NCBI GenBank assembly: GCA_035578175.1
Contig: JAQMRL010000010.1
Coordinates: 30,179,784-30,243,783 of the forward strand
DNA from: Catonia carolina
Lineage: Eukaryota; Arthropoda; Insecta; Hemiptera; Achilidae
Direction: 5' to 3'
DNA length: 64,000 bases
The translations under genes and the position numbers were made by a program. Under the pieces are notes generated by a model. That model made no database searches. It saw only the letters and a list, made by a program, of their open reading frames with translations, and was not told the origin of the DNA. Numbering within the stretch: position 1 is the stretch's first letter; each line of letters starts with the position of its first letter. Shown here in pieces: positions 1 to 10,905 of this stretch.

Positions 1-32
<32 letters not shown>

Positions 33-121
33 TAATTAATTTTTTATTAATTAATTAATTTTATGAAAAATTGTTTTTTTCATTTATTTACAAAAAGTTA
101 TTTGGTTGAAAAATTAATTTA

Positions 122-175
<54 letters not shown>
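1..175. repeat. (TTA)n microsatellite and T-rich tract
   Basis: Pure TTA repeats fill about 1-30 and 121-172, separated by ATTA/TTAA-rich sequence. No coding signal. Similar TTA tracts occur at 46028-46061 and at the very end of the window. Confidence 0.95.
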
Positions 176-176
<1 letters not shown>

Positions 177-576
177 TAACTTAATTAAAGCCAGTAATAA
201 GCATGTGCGCATAACAGACACATATTGTTCTTATGTCACAAGTTAAACTAAAGTGAAAAAAGAGAGGTCATTGAACCAGTTCTACATTTTACGATTTATT
301 CAGATTTAGAATATAAAGTTCCAAGTTCCTATCAGAATAAAAAAAATCAATTTGTGCAAGGGTGTTGTTGAAGTGTACCTTTGGGAATACTCTGGAGGAA
401 GTTCAATAGATAGAATTGAATACTGTAGTTGTTACTTTAAACAGGAGTAAAGGCCGATTGTTGGAAAAGTTTCCCTGCTGTAACAATGAATGAGTGAATC
501 AAGACCGATTATGGAAGGGATAGTAAAGGGATGAATGTTAAAGAATGTAATAGGCATAGTGTCTTCCTCTAATTTT
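176..576. other. Unannotated A+T-rich stretch
   Basis: No long open frame, tRNA-like box or repeat shared with the rest of the window was recognised here. Confidence 0.5.
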
Positions 577-1539
577 ACTTTCTCTGGCCTATATGAATAA
601 TACATATAGAAAGGTAAGTATTGTTTTCATGTCAATTTCTGAAATCGAGTTTTCACCGGATCTACACGTTTTCAAACCCCCTGAACCCAAAAAACATGTT
701 TGTAACGATTGGTCTGTGTGTGCGTGTGCGTGTGCGTGTGCGTGTGTGTGTGTGAGCGTGTGTGTGTGTGTGCGTATGTATACAAAATATCTCAAGAACG
801 GAACATTGTACGAACTTGAAACTTGAAACTTAAGTTACATACCACTACCGGACCTGACACGAACATTTTCATCAAAATCGGTCAACCGGAGTACTGTAGT
901 AGTTTATTCGTGTAATTTTTCACTTTTTTCCGATTTTCCCTAAAACTGGTCCTACGATTTTTTTTTTAAATCACCTGGTTTACTCAATTTTTTATTCTCT
1001 ACAAGATAGGGTAGGCGCCATGTTTGCTGAAATTCTTGGTCAGGCTGTTTTTACGTAAAACAATTGTTGTGGCTTTAATATGCATTTTAGCGCAAAAATT
1101 TATATAATAAAAAATGTAGAGAATTTAAAATTCTACAACTTTTATTTAAAACATTTTTTTGTAAAACGCTTAGTTTAGCGGTAATTAGCGATTTTCTGTT
1201 TTTTCTCACGAAAACGTGTGAAAAATCGATTTTTTTAACATTTCAGCCGTAGTACGCATTTTACGACAAAAGTGTATATAATCAAATTTATAGATCTACA
1301 ACTTTTATTTAATGCATTTTTCTCTACAGAGTCTAGTTTAGCGTGAAAGAGTGATTTTCCGTATTTTTAAGCTAAACTGAGGTTGATTTTCGTTTTGCGT
1401 CTTTCACTCATGATTAAAATTAGGTTATGTTTATTGAGGTTAGGTTTTTGTTTATTTCTAATGTTTTATTACTAATGTTAGGATTATTGTCATTTTTTGC
1501 ATTGGCAAGAGAAAGTTGTGTGAGTGTTTCACACCAGAT
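577..1539 (+). mobile_element. H1 element (Helentron/DINE-1-like), copy 1
   Basis: The 5' end is ACTTTCTCTGGCCTATATGA and the 3' end is GGCAAGAGAAAGTT, then the hairpin GTGTGA-GTGTT-TCACAC, then CCAGATTTTT. The first and last motifs are inverted relative to each other (ACTTTCTCT.GCC versus GGC.AGAGAAAGT). A GT-rich microsatellite lies about 140 bp in. The body (for example ACCACTACCGGACCTGACAC) recurs at 9.4-10.9, 28.0, 30.5, 32.4, 42.5-43.5, 47.1-47.6, 54.8 and 59.0 kb. Short frames across it are not conserved as one protein. The subterminal inverted motif, internal microsatellite, terminal hairpin and T-rich flanks match the general layout of Helentron-associated non-autonomous elements. 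That classification is inference; the repeat family itself is directly visible. Confidence 0.85.
713..775. repeat. GT/GC dinucleotide microsatellite inside H1
   Basis: Runs of TGTGTG and GTGCGTGT follow the motif CGATTGGTC. The same position in other H1 copies also holds a GT tract of very different length. Confidence 0.9.
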
Positions 1540-1891
1540 TTTTACCTTTCTTTCTCTCTCACTCTTTTCATCTGATTAATCATTGAAAACTATTACATAA
1601 TCAGTGGAAACAAGATTCGTAAATTAAATATTGATTTCAAACCACTGACTCTTACGTTAATTAAATCATGTAAATTTAAGGGTCCCTCTTTGCTTAACCT
1701 ACAAACTGAGCACCTAGATGATGAAAGGGAATAGAATTTAAAATTCATACAAGACATAAAGGGAATTAGGGTACTTTCAATTTGATTAGAAATCCTGAAA
1801 TCTGTTATTACAATTCTCTTGTCTTGTTATCTATTACATCTAAGTAAGTAGTTCTTTTTTAGTATTACATTATTATTTAACAAGTTTATAA

Positions 1892-2327
1892 ACCAATAAA
1901 ATTCCAGGGCTACAAAAAATAGATCTGTTTCTTATCATATGGTCAGCCAATTAAATAACTGAATCATTAAAGATCAGAAGAGGTAGAGGTGTAAAAATCA
2001 CTACTCAGATTTTTTTTGGCTTTACGTTTCTTTTATTTCTCAGAGTTATTTCCTCTGAAAGTAATATATTTCATTATACAGCCAGGCCCTGTGGTGAATG
2101 AAGTGAAGGTATCATTTGCAGGGAGGAATATATTATATGCTTTTCAGAGGGCCTGGCATGCTGATAAGCATACTTTTTTCTCAGTGAAGAAGGCTGGTAA
2201 ACCACCTCACTCCTCGTTTTACTTAGTAAAACGAGGAGGGGTTCAAACAAGCCCTTCAAACAAGGGGTTTAGGGGTTCAAACAAGCCCTTCAGCTGATGA
2301 CCTAAACAACAACAGACCAATAAAATT
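1892..2327 (+). mobile_element. SR1 retroposon, 5'-truncated copy with 12 bp target duplication
   Basis: The body at 1904-2315 ends in CTGATGACCTAAACAACAAC, a simple (AAC)n-type tail. It is flanked by the identical 12-mer ACCAATAAAATT at 1892-1903 and 2316-2327. A 5'-truncated body, an A-rich simple tail and a target duplication are the signature of target-primed reverse transcription. The copy has lost the usual head (CTGCCCATAACAGACAGG...). It holds an apparent small substitution or insertion near 2007-2040 and a duplicated GGTTCAAACAAGCCCTTC near the tail. An open frame reading VVNEVKVSFAG recurs in other SR1 copies but has no recognised domain. Confidence 0.85.
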
Positions 2328-2514
2328 AATATATAAAGGGTTAGAAACAAGGGCTTATTCCATTTTTATCAATTTTACAGGTGAATTATTTATCCTGAAA
2401 TATAATGTACTTAACTCCTTTCTCCCCGGAAAGGTGAATGGAACATGTTTAACATCAAAATTAATGACTTAAATTATTACTTAATAATGCTGAATTCTTA
2501 ATTTTTTTGTTGTG

Positions 2515-2656
2515 ATAACTCCTGCATTAGCCTTGGCTTGTAGGTAAGTAATGACGTAAGGTGATATAAAGATGAAGAAAATGTCAGACCTGATCGGTAA
2601 TCGAACCCAGGATCCCTGGCATAGAAACCAGTTTCACTGACCACTACACCAATCTC
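2515..2656 (-). mobile_element. SINE-C fragment (tRNA-derived)
   Basis: On the minus strand, GGTGTAGTGGTCAGTG resembles a pol III A box and GGTTCGATTACC a B box. These are followed by CTGACATTTTCTTCATC. The copy at 49981-50155 has the same order. The head looks like a tRNA but lacks a full cloverleaf, so it is a SINE head rather than a tRNA gene. Confidence 0.7.
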
Positions 2657-3902
2657 TATAATTATAAAAATATAATAGATCGTTAAGTTATTTCATTAGT
2701 TATTATTTATTAGTTTCATTAGTTATTTAATAGTTTGTAATTATTTCAAACAGTTTCTATGAAATTTATTCAAAAACTAATGTAGCTTGGACCATATTGG
2801 TACTATTTGCCCTTTCGCCATTAATTGTGTACTAATTTCTAAATCAGCTGTTAGATATGAAAATATTTTATCTCAAAATTGAGCTTTTCTGTTTTTAAAA
2901 AGTACAACATTTTATGGGTGGAATTCACAACAGAAATCTTAACTTGGATGAAGTTCAGTAGTATGCCATTTTCCCTACATTAGCATTAAAAATAGTGCCT
3001 TAATTTGTAAATTAGTTGACAAACAAATTTTTAACAGGTTGACTCCCATAAGACACTCATACGACTCTCACCAGATCTGTAAAACTACTTTTGAGAGACT
3101 GATCCATCTCTCACGTAATAGTGTTTTTAATAGAATCGTGAGACGGATTGGATGTTCGTTTGCATTGAATCATATACTAAGCTGTTTGAAATAAGTTCAA
3201 AAAACATTTCACCAGTTATGGTTCGTGATTTACTTGATCTGAGCGAGTTAAAAATGAGTTGGTGAACTTGACAGCTTATTAATACTATTACATAATATTG
3301 GCTATTATTATAGTTTATTATTGCATTACTAAACATATTTTAATAATATTATATAATGAAAAATCATTATATTTGTTAAATAAGTCATGAACAAAATAAA
3401 AAGAAGTTTATATAGTTTGAAATTTTTTAAACAATTTGAAAAATTATTCAGTCTACATTATAATAACAATATGAAAATACATTCAAATATTCTACGTAAT
3501 TAAAACTTTTGCAAAATAAACTTAAAACTTGAAAAAATCAATCATTAATCTTTAATTATTCATCTATAAATTAGATATTTATCATTTAAGAAAATGTTTA
3601 AGTTAAAAATAAATTTAACTTTTATTTATAAAAATATGAGAACTATTTTTCCTTGTACCACAGTTTTCACTCTTAAGCTTGTCCAGTTATCACAATCGCA
3701 ATCCCTTGGCTCTCATAACACTAACAATTCTATGTTTTGTATGCCTTAGGGACACCAATTCCTCCTTACGGCTCGTTTGTAATTGATTATCCTTTTGGGT
3801 CATCTTTTGTATTTCATGCTTTGATATTTCTTCTCTAAAACAACTACCATGAATCAAAACATGGTGACCTGCTGGTCATTTTATATATTATATTATATTT
3901 TA
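2657..3902. other. Unannotated A+T-rich stretch
   Basis: Nothing recognised. Short frames here have no recognisable domain or repeat relationship. Confidence 0.5.
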
Positions 3903-4125
3903 TAACTACATCTAGGAGACTCCAAAAAGGAGTATAGGATATCTCGAGATAAAACTGATAATCTAAATTTTAACAATCAATATGTTGAATTCATTACTTA
4001 CAAATAATTTATTACCACTTCTAACTTGCTTACTTCAACAAGCATGTGTATCAAATAATACATAATTTGCCTCAACGTTTAATTATTAAAAGTTTACATA
4101 TGTTTACAGAAGTTTACATCAATCA
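3903..4125 (-). mobile_element. LINE-J 3' UTR part, split by a later insertion
   Basis: The sequence GGAGACTCCAAAAAGGAGTATAGGA, followed by TTACAAATAATTTATTACC and ACTTCAACAAGC, matches the left (3') flank of the LINE-J copy at 53.66 kb and the short motif at 8.23 kb. Its coding continuation resumes at 4700 after the LINE-K insertion. Confidence 0.65.
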
Positions 4126-4699
4126 GAAGTTTAATGGCTTGGGGCACTCAGTCTGCCAACCAAAAAGCTGAAAGCAACAGTAAACTACAGCTTTTTCTGT
4201 CTGACTAGAATTATCGTAAGGAAACAAACATTGATTTACAGATAGGAAAAATTTCTTAAAACATTATGTTTGGAGTGTAGCATTATACGGAAGTGAAACG
4301 TGGGTGATAGGGGCTGTAGAACGGAAGAGGATAGAAGCTTTTGAAATGTGGTGTTATAGGAAAATGTTAAAGATTAGGTGGGTGGACAAAATAAGTAATT
4401 TAGAGGTTCTTAGGCGAGTGGATGAAAATAGAAGTATATGGAAGCATCTTACCAAAAGAAGGGATAGGCTAGTGGGGCATATCCTAAGACATCCAGGTAT
4501 TGGGCTATCAATAATGGAGGGTAACATTGAGGGAGTAAATTGTAGAGGGAGGCAAAGATTAGAATATATAAAGCAAATTACAAAAGATGTAGGGTGTTAC
4601 AGGTATGTAGATATGAAACGACTTGCGCAAGATAGAACAGGTTGGAGAACTGCATCAAACCAGTCGAGAGACTGATGACAAAAAAAAAAGAAAAAAAAA
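4126..4699 (+). mobile_element. LINE-K insertion with poly(A) tail and target duplication
   Basis: A 5'-truncated non-LTR retrotransposon is inserted into LINE-J. ACATCAATCA occurs at 4116-4125 and again at 4700-4709, immediately after an A-rich tail (about 4680-4699). This 10 bp duplication and the tail define both ends of the insertion. Confidence 0.85.
4253..4675 (+). pseudogene. LINE-K reverse transcriptase C-terminal tail
   Basis: The translation begins around FLKHYVWSVALYGSETW and continues with RKRIEAFEMWCYRKMLKIRW and RDRLVGHILRHPG. It ends at a TGA followed by poly(A). This is the well-known region downstream of the reverse transcriptase domain in many arthropod LINE proteins; the motifs LYGSETW, EAFEMWCYRRM and VGHILRH are diagnostic. 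The catalytic reverse transcriptase and endonuclease domains are absent, and just upstream the frame is broken by a stop near 4234. It is a dead-on-arrival copy. The exact clade cannot be set from this tail. Confidence 0.85.
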
Positions 4700-4860
4700 A
4701 CATCAATCAAGTATTTTTTTAACAAACTTAAATTACCACAACTTTTTAAAGGTTGTGGTAATTTATAGATGTATTTTTTACCTGCATAAGTAGGATGTTG
4801 TTCAAACATTTAAATGTTGTGATTAGGAAAATAGTAATCAATTTTTGTAAATAGTAATAA
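4700..4860 (-). pseudogene. LINE-J C-terminal fragment
   Basis: The minus strand reads FEQHPTYAGKKYI.KLPQPLK, matching FEQKPTYAGRKFINKLPQ at 8.4 kb and FEQKPTYAGRKYINKLP at 54.1 kb. This is the extreme C-terminus of a non-LTR reverse transcriptase. It is the part of the LINE-J copy lying on the far side of the LINE-K insertion. Confidence 0.75.
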
Positions 4861-4893
4861 ATTTCTGTTTATTGTGTAGTGGTTGTAGACATT

Positions 4894-5315
4894 TTGTTTC
4901 TGTTGTTGTTGTTGTTGTTTAGGTCATCAGCCAAAAGGCTGGTTTGAACCCGTAGAGGTTTTACTAAGTAAAACGAGGAGTGAGGTAGTTTACCATTGCC
5001 TTCCTCACTGAATGGAAAAGTATGCCTATCAGCATGCCGGGCCCTCTGAAAAGCACATATTTTCCACTCTGCAAATGACACCTTCACTTCATTCACCACA
5101 GGGTCTGGCTGTATAGTGAAATTCATTACTTTCAGAGGAGGTAACTCTGACTAGTGTCTTTAACACCTCTACCTCTTCTGTTCTTAAATGATTCAGTCAT
5201 TTAATTGGCTGACCATGTGATAAGAAACAGAACTATTTATTTTAGCCCTGCAACGAACAGATTGAGTGCAAATAATCTGACACTCCACCTGTTTATTATG
5301 GGCCATTGTTTCTGT
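4894..5315 (-). mobile_element. SR1 retroposon, near full length
   Basis: On the minus strand it runs from a head near CCCATAATAAACAGGTGGAG to a tail CCTAAACAACAACAACAAC. It is flanked by TTGTTTCTGT at 4894-4903 and 5306-5315, a 10 bp target duplication. The open frame VVNEVKVSFAEWK, continuing to LLADDLNNNNNN, is the commonest frame of this family. Asn repeats come from the AAC tail, so the frame is probably fortuitous. Confidence 0.85.
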
Positions 5316-5384
5316 AAAAAGGTATAATATCTATTTTTTTGTAGTATTTGTTAAAAATTACCTGTTGTTGCTAAGAAAAACAAA

Positions 5385-5520
5385 GAGTGAGGTAATTTTA
5401 TCATGTCTTCCTCACTGAATGGAAAAATATGCTTATAAGCATGCCAGGCCCTTTGAAAAGCATCTACTTTCCACCCTGCGAATGACACCTTCATGTCATT
5501 GATCACAGGGTTTGGCTGTA
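5385..5520 (-). mobile_element. SR1 fragment interrupted by mariner
   Basis: The sequence matches the SR1 tail half (GTGAGGTAATTTTATCATG through GTTTGGCTGTA). At 5519-5520 a TA target is followed directly by the mariner terminus CGAGGTGTGG. Confidence 0.75.
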
Positions 5521-6007
5521 CGAGGTGTGGCTATTAAATAACGAGACTGATGTAAAAAATTTAATAAAATTTTATTTTATACATAATCACTTATTGTCAC
5601 CTTCAATATACCCTCCTTCTCTATCCCTACAACGCTCCATGCAAATTTTCCATTGTTGGAAACAGTGCTGGAAAAGTCATCTTATGTCAGCTCCTTCAGG
5701 ACACGTGCTGCTTTCTCTTTTACAGCTTCCACAGGCTTAAATCTTGTCCCTTTTAATGCAGATTTCACCTTATGGAACAGGTAGAAGTCACATGGTGAAA
5801 GATCTGGTGAATAACGTGAATGTTTTAACATTTAGATGCTTTACTTGGCTAGGAACCTCTTGACAGATAACACGGAATGAGCTGGCGCATTGTCTTGGTG
5901 GAGAAACCACAATTTGTCCTTCCATATTTCGGGGTATTTTTCCTTACTCTTTGACGTACTTTAGAAAGTACCTCAAGGTAGTAATATTGATTAATTGTCT
6001 GACCTTA
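5521..6007 (-). pseudogene. Mariner transposase, 3' half (truncated copy)
   Basis: This starts with the mariner inverted repeat CGAGGTGTGGCTATTAAATA after a TA. The minus strand encodes the C-terminal half of a DD34D mariner transposase with stops and frameshifts. It is recognisable by alignment to the copies at 35.1 and 38.8 kb. Homology stops near 6007 without a second inverted repeat, so the copy is truncated. Confidence 0.85.
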
Positions 6008-6386
6008 AATACCTTCTATCTCTTTATAAACCATCTAATTTAGTAGGATTTGCCACTTGCCTTTTTTTTATATTTTTCATTTATGCAAGTACTAATTATT
6101 CTTATTTCCATTTTCAATTAATGTTATCTGTTAAGTTCAAAAAGTGTTTAATTTTTATGTTATACAGTATATCTTGTTGAACAATTTGGTTTTTAACTTG
6201 ATTTTATAATAATATAGCTCTAATTTATTCTCTCTCATTTCCTATGAACATGAAATACGTAGGGCACCTGTATTTATAAATTTTTATTCGCTGTTTTATA
6301 AATAATAATGAGTTTTTAAGGAAAATACAGTTAGTACAAGTAAGCCATACAGTTATGGCAATAATTTTAAATATTTTCTAAATTTA
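6008..6386. other. Unannotated A+T-rich stretch
   Basis: No recognisable gene or repeat. Confidence 0.5.
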
Positions 6387-6728
6387 GGTTATAAAAACCC
6401 ACCGGGTTGGTCTAGAGGTAAAGTCGTCGCCAAAATCAGCTGTTTAACAGCTAATTTTCGGAGACGAAGGTTCCTGGTTCAAATCCTAGTAAAGGTAGTT
6501 ACTTTTATACGGATTTGAATACTAGACAGTGGTTACCGGTGTACTTTGATGGTTGGGGTTTAATTAACCATACTCTCTCAGGAATGGTCGGCCTGGGTCT
6601 GTACAAGACTACATCTCATTTACACGTCATACACATCATCTTCATCTCATTGGGTCATGGGGTTGCTTATTGTTCTAAATTGAACAGATTGCAACGCACA
6701 CAAATTAGGAATAAAAAAAAGGTTATAA
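6387..6728 (+). mobile_element. SINE-A, full-length copy with 8 bp target duplication
   Basis: The element at 6395-6720 begins AACCCACCGGGTTGGTCTAG and has a B-box-like TGGTTCAAATCC. It continues with a body shared with 17.2-18.5, 22.4, 58.4 and 61.2 kb and ends in AATAAAAAAAA. GGTTATAA occurs on both sides (6387-6394 and 6721-6728). The tRNA-like head, A-rich end and target duplication define a SINE. Confidence 0.9.
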
Positions 6729-8199
6729 TTGTGTACTGTCACAAAAAATACTGAGTATTGTTATAAAAATTTTATTCCACTTGAGCCTTTATTCGAATTT
6801 GTTTTTTGTACTACAGTGAAAACTTTTATAGCTGGAATTCCAGGAAATCCAAACATGTTTTTGACAAATTTAATTGACAAAATCACATAAAAAAATTAGA
6901 CACTTATTTTATCATATTGGTATAAAAATTTAAATAATCTGTATTATAACCTTTTTACACACAGTAAGTTTTTGACAAATATAAATATCACTAAATGCTT
7001 GGTTTAATAAAGTATTTTTCTGTTCTCGTTTGAAACCCAGTGTTGATGTGACATTGGCAATAAAAAAAATATGCACACATTGTATATTACAAAACTTGAA
7101 AATTCAATAATTTAAATTAATTGTCCAAAATACAAGTTTCGAAAACTTAGGAGCGTTAACAAAACTATTTTGGAATATAAAGATACAATAATACAATTGT
7201 ACTGGTTTTAAAACATTTTCATACTCTACAAATCGACATTAGTAAACTTAGTTTATCATTTCTCCGCTAGATAGCAGCATGTTACCGTATCTCATTCATT
7301 TCTGCAGTATTAGTTCCGATATAATCCGCTTGCTCGGGAGAGCACCACTTACTGTGCAAAGCTAAGCAAAGCAGCAATCTCTCCCTACAATCTGATTACA
7401 ATTTAAGTTTGATTATTAAACCAAGATAATTCACTAATATTTAAACATCAGTGATTAAATCTGCTGTCCATTAATACCATTAATAGTTTTCCATTTTAAT
7501 TTAACTGCTAAATTAATATGGATTCCAATAATGCTAATAAACCCGACTAAATATTCTGTCTGCAATATTTAATCTAATGCTCACCCTTATGTTTGTAGTA
7601 CCCGGTAATAAAGTCAATATGCTAATCTACAACAAATTCGATCGCCATCTTTTAAAAGAATTGCAAACTTTATAATTCTTTAAAAAATACATTTTACTTT
7701 TAACAATACTTCATTTTTTATCAAGCTTTGAATCATTTTTTGTAATTCAATTTAAACTTGGAAAATTTTAGTTGTTAATTTAAAACATTTCCTTACAATT
7801 AATATTTTGGTAATGTGTTTTTAAAGATGATTAACAATATTAGTACTCTTTTTTTACTGTTAACTGAAAATATATTTCAAAATTAGGTTTCATACCTTAT
7901 TAGATTGGATGATTTATTTCCGAACACAAACATAACTTTTTTATTATCTATGCAAAAGATAAAAATTTTTCAGGGCTTGTAATTTACACTTCAAAGATAA
8001 ATAATGACTATGATTTAAACTTATTTAGTTGAACTTTGAAACATATCATTATGTAATAAGTTGTATATTGGCCGACTAGGATAAACTATTTAATCAACAT
8101 TTTAAATTTAAATTCATTTTTTTAGAATGCTCTGACTCCATCTGTGAAGACTGGCTACAACTCTATCATGTACCACCCTCAAAAAAAGTGTGTACTTAT
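6729..8199. other. Unannotated A+T-rich stretch
   Basis: No coding segment or repeat recognised, apart from a short less A+T-rich patch near 7260-7400 that I could not assign. Confidence 0.5.
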
Positions 8200-8790
8200 G
8201 TTTTTTTTTTTTTTTGCGCCCTGGAGACTCCAGGATGAGTATAGGACATGTCAGATATAACACCTGAAATACATATAAGACTCACCCAATGTATCACTAC
8301 TATTAAGAAAGAAATTCTTGTATGCTATAAAAAGTTTCACAATCAAGTAATTTTTCAGATTCTTTTTAAAGGAATTCAAATCCTCACAACATTTTAAAAA
8401 TTGGGGTAATTTATTAATGAATTTTCTCCCTGCATAAGTAGGTTTTTGTTCAAACAATTTTGTGGAGTGATTAGCCACATAATAATTCCTGTTTTTCGTG
8501 TTATGATTGTGAACATTGAAATTCTGCACAAAATTATTTTGCCTAACATACATAATCACCTCAAAAATGTAGAGAGAGGGAACTGTAAGCAATTTAAGCT
8601 ACTTAAATAGTGGTGTGGATGAGGTTCACTGGTTAGCTCCCACCATACACCTAATAGCTTTCTTTTGAATTTTAAAAACCCTATTCATATTACCCATGCT
8701 AGAATTACCCAATACTAAGATACCATAACGGATATGAGATAGAATGAGGCCATGATAAGCTGCCATTAGTAATCATCTCTAGTTTGCTAA
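8200..8790 (-). pseudogene. LINE-J reverse transcriptase 3' end
   Basis: Read from 8790 leftwards, the translation contains YHGLILSHIRYGILVLGNS, then RVFKIQKKAIRCMVG, LTVPSLYIFEVIMY and FEQKPTYAGRKFINKLPQFL. These are the thumb and C-terminal motifs of Jockey/CR1-like non-LTR reverse transcriptases; consensus members read SHISYGI.LWG and IQKKAIR. At least two in-frame stops lie between the second and third motifs. The 3' UTR contains TGGAGTCTCCAGG and ends in a poly(A) seen as a T run at 8202-8217. The palm catalytic motif is absent, so the copy is 5'-truncated and dead. Confidence 0.85.
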
Positions 8791-9399
8791 GCTATAGTTC
8801 TTTCTTTTTGTTAGTGCTTGATCAGTAATCGATAAACAACTGTCACTAAAAAGTGACAGTAGTGATAATAGTGAAGAGATGTCGTCAACAAGTAAGTGGC
8901 AGCTGACAAGGTTTTCCAATTACCTTCCATTCTTTGTACAGAAAATGATAGTTGTGATGTTGTTTGTATCTTTTATCCCATAATACTGGGTGACTTTTCA
9001 CAGCGATAATCATTTCTTCTTTCATTTTAATACAGTCACTAAACAGTGCAAAAATATATGTATAAACTGTGTTTATCTTCAAACATGTGGTTCACAATAC
9101 AAAATACTAAGGTGAATTAGTGGCACAGGTGTGAGTGGTCATAAAACGGGGCGAAAAAAACATTTAAACTATCCCAACCATAGAAATAAAATCTCTACCT
9201 GTAAATGGCAAGCTAAAATCAAAATGGTTTTATTTTAAAAGCTACCTCCTTGTAAGCGACAAGCTACATCTCTGCCACTAACGCATAATGCCATTGAATT
9301 ACCTTGCATTAACAGCAACCTACACCTACCTCTTAATTTTCACTTGCTCATTATACGCATGCTTTCCTCTCTTATAAAGCATCTTACCATCAAAATAAA
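8791..9399. other. Unannotated stretch
   Basis: No feature recognised. A small inverted pair AACTGTCACT/AGTGACAGT sits near 8840-8860. Confidence 0.5.
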
Positions 9400-10298
9400 A
9401 TCTGGTGTGAAACACTCACACAACTTTCTCTTGCCAATGCAAGTAATTAACAATAAACCTAACATTAATAATAAAATATTAGAAATAAACAAAAAACTAA
9501 CCTCAAAAACATAACCTTATTTTAATCATGAGTGAATGATGCAAAATGAAAATCAACCTCAGTTTGGCTTAGAAATACGGAAAATCACTCTTTCTCTCTA
9601 AACTAGGCTCTGTAGAGAAAAATGCTTTAAATAAAAGTTGTAGATCTTTTAATTTTCTATAAATTAAATTATATACACTTTTGTTGTAAAATGCATACTA
9701 AGGCCGAAATCTTAAAAAAATCAATTTTTCACACATTTGCGTGAGAAAAAAACAGAAAATCGCAAATTACCACTAAACTAAGCGTTATACAAAAAATTGT
9801 TTGAAATAAAAGTTGTAGAATTTTTAATTCTCTACAACTTTTATTATATAAAGTTTTGCGCTAAAATGCATATTAAAGCTGTAATCTTAAAAAACAACGT
9901 TTTTACGTGAAAACAGCCTCACCCAGAATTTCAGCAAACATGACGCCTACCCTATCTTGTAGATAATAAAAAATTGAGTAAACCAGGCGATTTTTAAAAA
10001 AATCGTAGGACCAGTTTTTGAGAAAATCGCAAAAAAGTGAAAAATTACACGAATAAACTACCACTTCCGGTTGACCGATTTTGATGAAAATGTTCGTGTC
10101 GAGTTCGGTAGTGGTACGTAACTTAAGTTTCAAGTTCGTACGATGTTCCGTTCTTGAGATATTCTGTTCACACACACACACACAGACCAATCGCTAGAAA
10201 CATGTTTTTTGGGTTCAGGGGGTCTGAGAACGTATAGATCCGGTGAAAACTCGATTTCGAAAAATCGACATGAAAACAATACGTTCCTTCCTATATAT

Positions 10299-10905
10299 TG
10301 TCGCCACCGGCGTCTTGTAGCGCAGTCGTCGAGCTCATAGGACCGGCCGGGCCTCCGGCGGCGTAGTTCAAAAGTAAAATGAATACATCGAAGGGGGGAC
10401 GGGAAGTCGTCTTCGCCGCTGCCTAAAAGATTAGGAGCAGCCGCCGACACAGCGATCACCTTCACCGCTGCCTCCGAGGAGGAGCAGTCACCGGTTACGT
10501 GAAATCGGTGTCGAAATCGGAGTCACCGATTTCACTTAACCGGTGACTGCTCTAATCTAATAGGAGCGCGTCGCCGACGCAGCGTACACCTTATACCGCT
10601 GCCTCCGAGGAGGAACAGTCGCCGGTGAAGCGAGGGTAAGAGAATGGGGGTAGAGATGACTAGAATGAAACTCAATGTTGAGCAGTCACTTCCCCGTATC
10701 GATTCCTCGTAACACCAGAGAGTATCGATACTGTCACCTTCTCTACTCTTACCTCGCCAGTCGCAGATACTATATGATGCCACTTGGTACATGCGCTGTG
10801 AGAGGTATGACTGCTGGCGCATTCTATCGGCAGCAGCAACCCCCTCACAGCGCCATGTGGACAAAATATGAACTACGGACCGGCGTACAGTTAAAAACAG
10901 TATCA
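10299..10905. mobile_element. TG...CA insertion inside H1, probable solo LTR
   Basis: The block starts TGTCGCCACC, ends AACAGTATCA and is bounded by ATAT on both sides (10295-10298 and 10906-10909). Uninterrupted H1 copies read GAATATATAGG here, so the block is an insertion with a 4 bp duplication. TG...CA ends plus a 4 bp duplication fit a solo LTR. It is much more G+C-rich than its surroundings, holds two diverged copies of a roughly 75 bp unit (about 10428-10500 and 10553-10630) and has a long hairpin between them. I see no clear TATA box, so the LTR call is inference. Confidence 0.6.
10482..10552. repeat. Long hairpin, 29 bp arms
   Basis: The arms at 10482-10510 and 10524-10552 are complementary at 28 of 29 positions (GAGCAGTCACCGGTTAC... 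with one C/A mismatch), around a 13 nt loop. Confidence 0.9.

Noticed and set aside
1904..2315. Conserved frame in SR1 (VVNEVKVSFAEWK to ADDLNNN)
   Set aside because: It is open in several copies but broken in others. Its Asn run derives from the AAC tail and there is no recognised domain, so it is best explained as chance.
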